Of a DNA stretch of 64,000 nt, positions 45,243-55,165 are shown one piece after another (position 1 is the first letter of the stretch; each line of letters begins with the position of its first letter). The translations under genes and the position numbers were made by a program. The DNA is from Artemisia argyi (lineage: Eukaryota; Streptophyta; Magnoliopsida; Asterales; Asteraceae). The stretch covers positions 17,017,360 to 17,081,359 of the forward strand of contig CM060709.1 of the NCBI GenBank assembly GCA_030686995.1, written 5' to 3'. The notes below the pieces were generated by a model that was not told the DNA's origin, did not search any database, and saw nothing but the letters and a program-made list of their open reading frames with translations.

Positions 45243-45460
45243 TATAAATTATTTAAGGGTTTGTTCTTTCATTGATGTGAAACAAATTTTCAAGTGGCTT
45301 AACCACCACATCTCCAACCTCACATCCTCTTATAAATTCACACAAGCACCTCATATCATCACCGCATCACTTTCCTCATCATCCTCCATCGAGTCACAAC
45401 TGAGCCAACGCACTCTAACACACCCACTCTCACACTCTCCACGCATCAAATGGAACTAGG
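45243..45460 (+). pseudogene. LRR receptor-kinase gene-start relic, copy 6
   Basis: TATAAA (45243-45248), 24 nt, then TGATGTGAAAC (45273-45283). The leader contains CACCACATCTCCAACCTCAC, followed by a start resembling copies 8 and 13 (CATCCTCCATCGAGTCACAA). No intact LRR remains. Confidence 0.5.
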
Positions 45461-45904
45461 GACAGAGCCAAGGGTTCCCGCAGGTGCCTGGGCACCCTAT
45501 CTATCGATTTTTTTCAATATTAAAAAAAAAAATCAATTTTTCCTAAAGTTATCTTAAATGCACCCGGTCTATCGAAATATGCTTCTATTATTAACGTTCT
45601 ATTTTTTTTATGTACCCAGTAATATTTAGTCATGGTTCCACTCCTGAATGGAACGTACCCTTAGCACACAATCTATACAATATTTCATTTCACAGTGATA
45701 TTTGTTATTTTCGTATGTTAGTAACATGATAGATAATACTTATTTTGTTGTGATATTTTGACGTCGTGAATAACATTCTTCAATTAAATGACAAAAAGGT
45801 GCCTTCGAAGACTATGCATGTAATCTCATAAAAAAAGCAAATTTTCCGGCCTTGTACACAAGAAATTTAGTAGCAAATCGTTTGGTACAACTCCAGACCT
45901 AATT
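45461..45904. other. Intergenic, duplicated-unit DNA
   Basis: About 45470-45650 is a degenerate repeat-like stretch (GGTTCCCGCAGGTGCCTGGG, CACCCGGTCTATCG). 45770-45900 matches 40450-40530 and 63020-63130. No gene is seen. Confidence 0.4.
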
Positions 45905-46195
45905 AGAGTTTTTTCATCAATCTGTGTGGGACAAAGTCACAAAACAAAAACTCTTTCTCTTTCTCAAACTTTTGAAAAGTGACATAACCACCACATCTCT
46001 ATCCTCATATCACCCACAATATCATTATTCCTCTTTACTCACTCCATCTCCAAGCCGACGTACAATCTCTCGGCAACATCTCGCCAACACCATCGGTATG
46101 CTCACTCAGCTTCACATACTCTCAACACATCCCAACAAACTCACTGGTCACATTTTTTTAAAAACATTAACATATATTTCATGTAAGTAAAAATC
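45905..46195 (+). pseudogene. LRR receptor-kinase gene-start relic, copy 7
   Basis: CTGTGTGGGAC (45922-45932) without a TATA at the 24-nt position. The leader is well conserved. The tail reads NTIGMLTQLHILS then HPNKLTGHIF, clearly equivalent to NLTQLRVLS and NKLTGNIP of copy 2. Confidence 0.55.
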
Positions 46196-46599
46196 ATTTA
46201 TATGTAACTAATATGTATACACTTGATGCATTGAGATCATATTCATAGTTTCATACTATTGATTTCTATAATAAGAAACGATCGCAACTACCTCATAACT
46301 GCTTATTGATGTTTACTTAATAGTTAAAGTATGGATTTAACTAAAATTGTATGTGAACAAATGGTAAACCATTAGGCATGTATACGATTGAGATACGATT
46401 CCATGTATAAATCTCTAATTCTACGCCAATTTATAGCTTGTCATATTGATGGCTCTGTACCTACAAAGTTACACGATAACGAAGTTATCTTTCAAGTAAA
46501 CATATGATAACGAAGTGATTAGCTCGCATATGCCACATGCTCTGATGAATAATGTTCCTGAGAATTACATTTCTTTAAGATGTTTAAAAGTAAGGCTAT
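46196..46599. repeat. Empty-site paralogue of the LINE at 2611-5275
   Basis: 46220-46380 matches 2480-2610 and 46443-46570 matches 5283-5425. The two halves are adjacent here and separated by the LINE there. Confidence 0.75.
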
Positions 46600-46940
46600 T
46601 TTACACAATAAAAAATTTACTCCACCTTAGAGCCGTCTCCACTCTCAGAGCCTCACTCACACACACAAACAACAATGTCATTACCCTTATGACTCTCCTC
46701 ATCATGCTCACACTGCACCGAGTCACAACCGAGCCATCTCACTCCAACAGTCCAACCGCCCACTCCTCACGCTCCTCACTTCCGTCTCGCTCTCCCAACG
46801 CATCAACTGGAACATATCACACTTACACTGCGTATGGACCGGCTTCACATGTGACATTACCAACACCATTGTAAACTTAACTCAGCTTAGGGTACTGTCA
46901 TCACACCCCAATAAATGAACTGGAAACATTACTAAACTTC
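46600..46940 (+). pseudogene. LRR receptor-kinase gene-start relic, copy 8
   Basis: It lacks the promoter module. One frame reads RPLLTLLTSVSLSQRINWN, then SHLHCVWTGFTCDITN and NLTQLRVLS, a recognisable LRRNT cap and first LRR. The signal-peptide part (VITLMTLLIMLTLHRVTTEP) is in a different frame, so at least one indel separates them. No downstream LRRs or kinase follow. Confidence 0.6.
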
Positions 46941-47186
46941 TTATATTACATTCATGATACATTTGCCACGTAATATGTTATAATTAGATATATCGAAGAG
47001 ATCAAATATGAATCATATGAAAAACAGTACAAATACGAAATATGAAAAAAGAAAACAATAAAGCTTAAGGCTTTGGTTGATCTATTCGACAAAGTCAAAG
47101 AAAATTAAAAGTGCGATATGAATATGATGGAGAGATTTACGATAAACACTTCCAAACATATTCATATCAACTTATGTTTAAGACAC

Positions 47187-47676
47187 AGTTAAAATGGTAC
47201 CAAAAGAACTAGATAATCACTCAACCAACCACCCCTTGGTGATACTTCTTTATTATAACAATATACATAGTAGATTAGTCCACAACACAGGTGCTAACCA
47301 ATACAATACATAAGAAACAGTTGTTGTCCCTCTATCAGGTGTAACAACAATACAATCAACTCACACTCTAGCAATGAAACCAAACTAGAACAGTGGTCAA
47401 GAAGATCTTCTTAATAACAAGAAACTAAAACTACCCAGAAACCCAGATGATGAATTATAAACCAATCTTGAGAGAAACAATGTGTTATCAGGAGGCAGAT
47501 GTGAAAGTTATGAAACCCTTGCTCGGACTTGCGCTTTTATAGAAACAATTTACACTTCCAACCCTGCACAAAATAAAACATGACAAAACCAAACTAAAAC
47601 ATTTGTTAGTTAAAAACAAATTACAAAAACAACCCTTGAGATTCATAAGTTTGCATAAGAGGTATATATTTCAACA
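47187..47676 (-). repeat. 3' LTR of the older Copia element
   Basis: 490 bp. The expected TG end is mutated to AG at 47187. The other end is TTCAACA at 47676. Confidence 0.9.
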
Positions 47677-47690
47677 CCCCCCCCCCCCCC
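47677..47690 (-). other. Polypurine tract (G14)
   Basis: Fourteen C on the plus strand, that is a G14 run on the coding strand, abut the 3' LTR. Confidence 0.8.
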
Positions 47691-47696
47691 TGAAAC

Positions 47697-48487
47697 TTAT
47701 GAAACAAAAAGGTTAACCAAACCAAGCTTTTTAACCATGACTACATGTTGTACAGAACCAAGAGCTTTGGTCAACACATCAGCAGTTTGTTCCTTAGAAC
47801 CAACTTTCTCTCTAATAAGATGCACATCTATATCAAAATGTTTAGTCCTTTCATGCATAACTGGATTAGAAGCTATTTGCATGGCAGACTTATTATCACA
47901 ACACAATTTCACAAGCGACAAAGTTTCAGTAACCCCAAGATCTTTTAAAATCTTAAGTATCCACATAACCTCACAAGTAACAGAAGCCATTGACCTGTAT
48001 TCAGCTTCAGCTGAAGATCTAGACAATGTACTCTGTTTCTTACTTTTCCATGAAACAATGTTACCATTCACAAAAACACAATAACCTGAAACAGATCTCC
48101 TAGTAACATGACACTTAGCCCAATCAGCATCAGAGTACGCCACAACATTAAATTTTCCATTATTCTTCTTAAAACTTATACCATTCCCTGGTGCAAGCTT
48201 AAGATATCTTAAAACCCTTAAACGAATATCAAAATGTAACTGTAAAGGTGCATACATATACTGATTCAAACAGTGAACAACATAAGCAATGTCAAGCCTT
48301 GTCATTGTAAGATATACAAGTTTCCTAACAAGCTTTTGATAACTTGTTAGATTTCTCAACAACTTATCATCATCAGATTCTTGATGATTCAAAACAATAT
48401 TCTCAGGTAAAGGAGTAATGACAGGTCTGCAGGCTAACAAACCATACTCATGAAGCAATTCTAAACAATATTTCCTTTGATTTAAAC
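47697..48487 (-). pseudogene. Copia RNase H and RT end
   Basis: Frame 48458-47697 reads RPVITPLPENIVL, TRLDIAYVVHCLNQY, YSDADWAKCHVTRRSVSGYC, SWKSKKQSTLSRSSAEAEYR, CDNKSAMQIASNPVMHERTK and HFDIDVHLIREKV, then ADVLTKAL. This is a complete RNase H domain with its acidic residues (D in YSDADW, E in AEAEYR, D in CDNKSA). It is cut off from the RT palm by the MITE at 48488. Confidence 0.9.
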
Positions 48488-49103
48488 TAGGGGTGGCAAT
48501 CGAGTCGTGTTCGTGTTGACCTATTCGGGTTCGTGTGTTGGCGGTTTAGTATAACCTCTACCCAAATACAACCCATTTATTAATCGTGTCAAGAATGTCA
48601 GCCCTAACCCACACCTGCATAACACGTGTAACCCATTTTTGACCCATTTAACCTATTTAAATAGATAGGTCAAATAGTTAATAAGGTTGGTAGTTTGTTG
48701 ATTTAACTAGCATAAATTTTAAAATGATATAAGGATTTAAAATATGATAAAAATAACAGACAAATAACTATATGAAATTTTCTCAGTTGTAAGTGTCAAT
48801 TTCAATGATATATGAAGTATAATTGTAGTTCAATCATATTAAGTACATAACAGAATACATTTAATCCACATCCAACATAAAAAGACATGTTATATATTTT
48901 ATTTTTTGAGTCTTATATACTTAAACGGGTTCACGAGTTGACCTGTTTGATATTTACTCAACCCAAACACGGCCCATTTATTAAACGGGTTAGACGGGTT
49001 GACCTGTTTTTTACCCAAACCTGTTTATCTTCAACCCAAACCTGTTTAAATTCATGTCGGGTTCGTGTCATTTATCGTGTCGTGTCGACAATTGCCACCC
49101 CTA
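48488..49103. mobile_element. hAT-type MITE, 616 bp
   Basis: Terminal inverted repeats TAGGGGTGGCAAT / ATTGCCACCCCTA are flanked by the 8-bp duplication ATTTAAAC (48480-48487 / 49104-49111), the hallmark of hAT elements. The interior is rich in ACCCGTT/CGGGTT palindromic words (GACCTGTTTG, AAACGGGTTAGACGGGTTGA) and encodes nothing. Confidence 0.92.
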
Positions 49104-49111
49104 ATTTAAAC

Positions 49112-49580
49112 ACATTTCACTATCAGTATTTAAAACTTCAATACCAAAAAAATATTTTAATTCACCAAGATCCTTTATCTTAAACTTGTTATTTAAAAAC
49201 CTTTTAAAACTTTCTATTTCATTTTCACTATTTCCACAGATGAACATATCGTCTACATAAACCAAAAGAAATAACACAATACTCCCTTTTCTTTTAATAA
49301 ATAAAGAATGATCATTCTCAAATTGTTCAAAACCAGCCTAAAACAAAGCTTCTGACAATTTATGATTCCACTGTCTAGGAGCTTGTTTCAAGCTATACAA
49401 AGAATTTTTATGTTTACAAACTTTAGTACTACCTTCTTTATGATAACCTGGAGGAGGAAGCATATATACATCCTCACTCAAATCACCATAAAGGAAAGCA
49501 TTGTTCACATCAAGTTGAAATAATTTCCAATTATTTTGAACTCCAAGACTAATAAGACATCTTACAGTACTCATTTTCAC
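49112..49580 (-). pseudogene. Copia RT palm with YVDD
   Basis: Frame 49580-49338 reads FQLDVNNAFLYGDLSEDVYM and SLYSLKQAPRQWNHKL, then an in-frame TAG (49338-49340). Continuing in frame, the same strand gives FLLVYVDDMFICG (active-site YVDD near 49250) and KDLGELKYFFGIEV up to the MITE. The upstream piece is out of frame. Confidence 0.85.
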
Positions 49581-50999
49581 AACAGGGCTAAAAGTTTCAT
49601 CATAATATAATCAAGACCCTCCTTTTGAGTACAACCCTTAGCTACAAGTCTAGCTTTATATCTATCAATTTCACCATTAGCTTTATTTTTAATTTTAAAA
49701 ACCCACTTAGAACCAATAGGAGTTCTTCCATAAGGGAGATCAACTTCAATCCAAGTATCATTCTCATATAAAGCATGTATTTCATCACTTATGGCATTCC
49801 TCCAATTAACATCTTTAGAAGCCTCATCATAAGATGAAGGTTCACAAGATTTATTCAAATTAGAAACAAAACAGCAATTCTCAAAACTAAGCACAGAAAG
49901 ATTAACATATTTACCAACACCATATCTAACTTTATTATCTAGAATAAAATCATTCAATTTAGCAGGTAACCTAGAAGACCTAGTAGACCTTCTAGAAGTG
50001 CCTTCCTCTGTATGACTTTGTAAAACATTTATAACACTAAAATCATATGTATTAGGAAAATTGTTTCCCTTATAATGTAAACTTTCAACTAAAGGAGTTG
50101 CAGACCTACTCAACTCAGGTTGCTGTGAACTAGCAGGATCATGTATCTGCTCAGAATTAACATCTAGCTTAGAGTTCATAACCATACCAGGTTGAGATGG
50201 ACTACCATCTCTACCAACAGGTGCACCTTCCATATCAAAATTAATATTCTCATCATTGGGGATGGGACCAGGAGTTTTGGTTTTTGACTCAGAATCAATA
50301 CAATCAAAAAAGTTTAAGTGTGTCACTTCAGAAACATACTCAGAAACATTGTTTTGATTCATTCTTAAAGGAAAAATGGTTTCATAAAACTTTACATCTC
50401 TGGAATATAAAACTGCTCTAGTTTCCAAACTTAAAAGTTTATAAGCCTTTTTACCACTAGCATACCCAATAAGAATACATTTCTCAGATTTTTCAGAAAA
50501 CTTATCAGGTTCTTTAAAGATTGCAGCAAAACACAGACACCCAAAAATCCTCAGATGAGATAAACTAGGTTCCCTACGATAAACAAGTGAAAAAGGAGAT
50601 TTTCCATTTAAGACAGAGGAAGGCAACCTGTTAATCAGATAAGTAGCGGTTAAAACACAATCAGACCAAAACACAAGAGGAATCCCCCCTGAAACATTAG
50701 ACTTCTAGCTACATTAAGCATATGTTTATGCTTCCTTTATGCTATACCATTCTGTTGTGATGTATATGCATAACTTGTTTGATGAATAATACCCATGGTA
50801 TTCATAAAAACACTCATTTTATTGTTAACAAACTCTGTGCCATTATCAGATCTCACAATTTTAATTTTTTTTATCAAACTGAGTCAAAACCATGTTGTAA
50901 AAAGAACAGAACATGTCAAAAACTTCATCTTTTCTTTTTAACATATACACCCAAACAGATCTACTAAAGTCATCCACAATAGTCAGAAAATACATATAC
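49577..50999 (-). pseudogene. Copia integrase 3' part and RT start
   Basis: Next to the Cassandra element the strand encodes FLTIVDDFSRSVWVYMLKRK (integrase core). After a disrupted stretch the open frame 50674-49577 reads CVLTATYLINRLPSSVLNGK, LRIFGCLCFA, RYGVGKYVN and WIEVDLPYGRTPIGSKWVFK, then KARLVAKGCTQKEGLDY. It then runs out of frame exactly where RT motif A should follow. Confidence 0.85.
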
Positions 51000-51286
51000 T
51001 GTAACATCCCGCTATATTGTAACATCCCGCCTACTCAGACCACAACAATATTGTTCGCTTTGCCCGCAGGCTCACGGTTTTGTTTTTGTGGCCTCAATTG
51101 AAGACTTCCCGGCAGGTCACCCAAGCTTGTACTACTTTCACATGAGCACACTTAACTGCCAGTTCCTAAGAACTCCACCCGCAGTAGACCACAAAACGCG
51201 TTGTGTCATTGTAAGGCGAATGTTATCTTATGAGCCCAACATCTCTTCAGGCCACAGCCGATGTGGGATTAGCCTAGGGGGTTACA
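51000..51286 (-). repeat. Cassandra 3' LTR with an 18-bp end duplication
   Basis: 287 bp against 266 bp in the partner. The extra length is a duplicated TGTAACATCCCGCTATAT at the very end plus 3 bp (ACAACAATATT against ACAATATT). Confidence 0.88.
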
Positions 51287-51368
51287 ATCACCCCCCTTAG
51301 GGACTCATCGTCCTCGATGAGGTTTTCCCCACCATCCCGAACGGCTCAGGAGTGGTTATGATACCACT

Positions 51369-51634
51369 TGTTACATCCCGCCTACTCATACCACAATATT
51401 GTCCGCTTTGCCGGCAGGCTCACGGCTTTGTTTTTGTGGCCTCATTTGAAGACTTCCCGTCAGGTCACCCAAGCCAGTACTACTCTCACATGAGCACACT
51501 TAACTGCCAGTCCCTAAGAACTCCACCCGCAGTAGACCACAAAACGCGTTATGTCATTGTAAGGGGCATGTTATCTTATGAGCCCACCATCTCTCTAGGC
51601 CACAGCCGATGTGGGATTTGGCTAGGGTGTTACA
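51369..51634 (-). repeat. Cassandra 5' LTR
   Basis: 266 bp, starting TGTTACATCCCGCC and ending GGGTGTTACA in plus orientation. The 5S-like part is at about 51455-51530. CCGATGTGGGAT near 51606-51617 is an exact snRNA USE on the minus strand. Confidence 0.88.
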
Positions 51635-51639
51635 TATAC

Positions 51640-52491
51640 CCTTCTCTGCTAACCACTTTGTATGGTCCCCAAATATCAAGATAAATGAGTTCCCGAAAAA
51701 CAGAAGTCTTATGATCACTTATAGGAAAAGGATCACTAGTTTTGTTTTTCTTTATGGAAAACTTCACAAGGAATATTGTGATCAACATTATTTAAGTTTA
51801 AAGAATTTTTTAAATGTTTTAAAACTTGGTTAGCAGGATGACCCAACCTATTATGCCATACTTCTTTAGAAATAAAACAACTAACAAACTCACACTTAAT
51901 AGCACAAGAAGACACATCAGCAGATTTATCAAACAAGTAAAGACCACTATATTTACTACCAGTCCCCAGCACATTCTGCTGTGTCAAATCCTGAATATAA
52001 CACTTAGTTTCATCAAAACAAATTATCAACTTACTGTCCTTAATCATCTTATTCACAGACATCAAACTCACATAATAATCAGGAACCACAAGAACATCAA
52101 ACAAAACAACATTACTATTAAGTCTCAAATTACCAACATGGGTAATTTTAGCTAAAGTTCCATTAGGATGTCCAACAGTGAGTTTTAAATCAGGAATATC
52201 AATCAAGTTAAACATATTTAACACACAATTAGTTAAATGTTGATTAGCTCCTGAGTCAATTATCCACCCAAGATGATAACTGACTCTATTAAGTTTCAAA
52301 TTAGCACAAAAGAATTGATGTAAATGCTGGTTAAAAAACACACTTCCATTAAAGAAAGAACAAGAAACACTACTTACCATATTAGATTGAGCAGGAGGAC
52401 CAGATTTCTCATTCAACATACTCATTAACTTCATAACCTGCTCATTACTAAAAGACAAATTCCCAACAACAGTTTTACCATTATTATTCAC
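51640..52491 (-). pseudogene. Copia protease and integrase 5' part
   Basis: Frame 52491-51736 has protease WIIDSGANQHLTN (catalytic DSG), then LFDVLVVPDYYVSLMSVNK and the pre-integrase motif VWHNRLGHPANQVLKHL. It goes out of frame at about 51745. The next frame continues FRELIYLDIWGPYKVVSREG (first integrase Asp) right up to the Cassandra insertion. Confidence 0.85.
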
Positions 52492-52509
52492 TCCAGAAGA
52501 AGCTTTGGT

Positions 52510-53387
52510 GGATAGCTAATGATTTCAAAACATCTCTCAACAGTATGACCTTTTAAACCACAATTAGTACAAAGCAAACTATCATAATTTCCTCTGTTAT
52601 TAGACCCAGAATTATTACTTCTTGAGTTTCTTTTCTAATTAGTATTTTTATTATCATAGGTCTTAGAAACAAAAGCAGAAACCCGAGGCTTCTCAGACTT
52701 CACACTTGTGGTTGGAATCCCTCTATGGGATTCCTCCCTAGATATGATGACAAAAGCATCTTTGACTTCAGGAAGGATTTCCCTAGTCAACAGATTGCTC
52801 CTTATGGGTTGATAGATGTCATCAAGACCCATAAGAAACTGCATCAACTTTAACAACTTCCCATGATCAATTAACTCTTGTCTAGCCTCACAAGAACAAT
52901 CAGGTAACTTAGTCAAAATATCAAATTCTCTCCATAGAGAATTCAATTTATGGTAATATTCAGACACAGGTAAGCTACCTTGTTTAAAACTGTTAATCTT
53001 TTGAAGCAAATTAAACACAACAGGCCCATCAATTCTATCATAGGTATCTTTTAAATCTTTCCAAACAACAACAACATTATCAGAAAACACATGACCAAGA
53101 TACACATCTTGGGACAAAGAGGTCAAAATCCAATTTAAGACCACTGCATTGCACCTGTCCCATTGGGCTTCCAATAAGGGACTAGCAGCATTAGCAGTTC
53201 TAACACAAGAACCATCAAGAAAACCCATTTTATTTTTAATTTGCATAGCCAATTTTATAGCACTAGCCCAAATCCTATAATTCTCAACCCCATTCAACTT
53301 AATACTCACAATAGAAACACAATTAGAATCATTAGGATGAAGATGCAGAGGATTACTCTCATCCAAACTACTTATCATAATAGCCAT
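52510..53387 (-). pseudogene. Copia gag with premature stop
   Basis: It starts MAIMISSLDESNPLHLHPND and has KLNGVENYRIWASAIKLAM, FLDGSCVRT and LLQKINSFKQGSLPVSEYYH, the gag/UBN2 domain. A TAG at 52635-52637 interrupts the frame. Past it, a CCHC zinc knuckle CTNCGLKGHTVERC (52530-52571) follows in the same frame, then a frameshift before protease. The N-terminal style is common in Asteraceae Copia elements (inference). Confidence 0.88.
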
Positions 53388-54120
53388 AATGAACTAAACA
53401 AAACAGATAACTAACTAAACAATCAAGCAGAAAACAAGAAATAGATAAACAACAAAAACAGATAAAAACTAAGATAAACAACAAAAATAGATAAAAACTA
53501 AACAAGATAAACCAACAATCAAACAAAAAACAGATAGAAACCAAGAAATCAAAAGAATAAACCAGCTATGGAACAACTCACACCCAAGATACACTTGAAT
53601 CAAGCATAGTGAACTAGCATTGGCCAGAGCAGGTATTCATACCACTCAAGGTGGCAGATCAAGGAGTTAACCAACCCGTTTATACCCACTAGACTCAAAA
53701 TCAGTGATCTTAAAGGAAGAAAGATCAACTTACAGTGCTTTAAACTGAAGATGAGGAATATGAGATTGATTATTCAAGATTCACTTAGTCTTGAATAACC
53801 AATATCAAGAACCGGCCCAGATAAACCACGGATCACCAGAAATCTAAGAAACCCCCAAATCCAAAATTAGGGTTTCAAGAAATCAAACCAAGAATCAGTC
53901 AATTAACACTGAATCCAACTAGAAACCAACTCCAATTACTCAGAATCGATCTCAATTCAAAACCCCCAAATTCTAGGGTTTCAAGAAAAATCCCTAAAAT
54001 CTGATTAAAGCCTAAAACAACCAGCTAATACCTCAAATAACAAGATTCAACAACAATAAGTTGAATCAACCTACCAAATCGATCAAGAAACCCAAGAGCA
54101 CTGTCAAGTCAAAACCTAAC
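53388..54120 (-). other. Copia 5' leader
   Basis: Noncoding. It contains (A)AACAGATAAAAACTA-like short repeats at 53400-53530 and several AGGGTTT words. Confidence 0.6.
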
Positions 54121-54132
54121 GCTCTGATACCA
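54121..54132 (-). other. Primer-binding site, perfect Met-tRNA match
   Basis: The minus strand reads TGGTATCAGAGC, directly adjacent to the 5' LTR. Confidence 0.92.
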
Positions 54133-54622
54133 TGTTAAAATGGTACCAAACCAACTAAATAATCACCCAACCAACAACCCATTGGTGACAATTCTTTATT
54201 ATAACAATATACACAGTAGATTAGTCCCCAACACGGGTTCTAACCAATACAATAAACAAGAAACAGTTGTTGTCCCTCTATCAGGTGAAACAACAATACA
54301 ATCAACTCGCACTCTAACAATGAAACCAAACTAGAATAGAGATCAAGAAGATCTTCTTAATAACAAGAAACTAAAACTACCCAGAAACCCAGATGATAAA
54401 CTATAAACCAATCTTGAGAGAAACAATGTGTTATCAGGAGGTAGATGTGAAACTTATGAAACCCTAGCTCGGACTTGAGCTTATATAGAAAGAATCTACA
54501 CTTCCAACCCTGCATAATATGAAACATGATAAAACCAAACTAAAACATCTGATAGTTAAAAACAAATTACAAAACCAACCCTTGAGATTCATAAGTTTGC
54601 ATAAGAGGTATATATTTCAATA
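54133..54622 (-). repeat. 5' LTR of the older Copia element
   Basis: 490 bp, TGTTAAAATGG at one end and TTCAATA (CA mutated to TA) at the other. A minus-strand TATATAAG box at about 54483 is a promoter candidate. Confidence 0.9.
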
Positions 54623-54640
54623 GACACCCATAATCTAGAT

Positions 54641-54925
54641 TATATAATACTCAAGTCTTTGTTCGTTCATCCATGTGGGATATAGTCACAAAAGCTGAAC
54701 ACATGTTTCGAGTGACTTAACCACCACATCTCCACCACTCCTGACCTCGCCTCATCTCACCACAATGTCATTGCTCCGCTTCACTCTCCTCAAGTACTCA
54801 TCATCCTTCACCGAGTCATTATCGAGCCAATTCAACCCAAACATGCACTCCTCACGTTTATCTCAACCCTCTCACACTCCCGTATCCACTAAACACCTTA
54901 CACTCATTACGCACATATAACGTCT
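54641..54925 (+). pseudogene. LRR receptor-kinase gene-start relic, copy 9
   Basis: TATATA (54641-54646), 24 nt, then CCATGTGGGAT (54671-54681). After the leader, ATGTCATTGCTCCGCTTCAC opens, and a neighbouring frame reads EPIQPKHALLTFISTLSHSR, the mature N-terminus seen in copies 5 and 8, before a stop. It lies next to the older Copia element's right target duplication. Confidence 0.5.
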
Positions 54926-55165
54926 TTTTATTAGAGTGTTATCTCGTACAAATTAAATTTATTTTTTTGGAATAAGAAAATTTTATTTGTGATCAAACAT
55001 ATGTAAGTGACATTCTGAGTAACGTAAAGTTACGTGGCGACATGTCAAATTGTAATTAACATTTTATTTGTAAATTAAAATCTAATGATGTAACTGATAC
55101 CCGTAACAAAAAGCCATGCGTTGTCTATTTATTAATTAGTAGCAGGTTACTTGGATATATGACTA

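Larger units (their letters stand above)
51000..51634 (-). mobile_element. Cassandra TRIM element
   Basis: Two short LTRs (51000-51286 and 51369-51634) flank 82 bp of internal DNA holding a Met-tRNA-like primer site (51355-51366) and a purine tract (51287-51300). The target duplication is TATAC (50995-50999 / 51635-51639). Each LTR, read on the minus strand, contains a 5S-rRNA-like segment (GAGAGTAGTACTGGCTTGGG then TGACC, GGGAAGT), the defining trait of Cassandra. There is no coding capacity. It interrupts the integrase of the older Copia element. Confidence 0.92.
47187..54622 (-). mobile_element. Older Ty1/Copia retrotransposon with two nested insertions
   Basis: LTRs of 490 bp (47187-47676 and 54133-54622) are flanked by GACAC (47182-47186 / 54623-54627). 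The minus-strand order is 5' LTR, perfect primer site, leader, gag, protease, integrase, RT, RNase H, G-rich polypurine tract and 3' LTR. About 38 LTR differences (near 8%) make it roughly ten times older than the Copia at 12.3 kb. A hAT MITE (48488-49103) and a Cassandra TRIM (51000-51634) interrupt it. Stops and frameshifts affect gag, integrase and RT, so it is inactive. Confidence 0.95.

Noticed and set aside
46515..46874. 119-codon frame as a functional receptor fragment
   Set aside because: The recognisable LRRNT motifs lie in a different frame from this open one, so the open frame is accidental.
47677..47690. C14 homopolymer as an assembly artefact
   Set aside because: It sits exactly where the polypurine tract of the minus-strand Copia belongs; only its length may be inexact.
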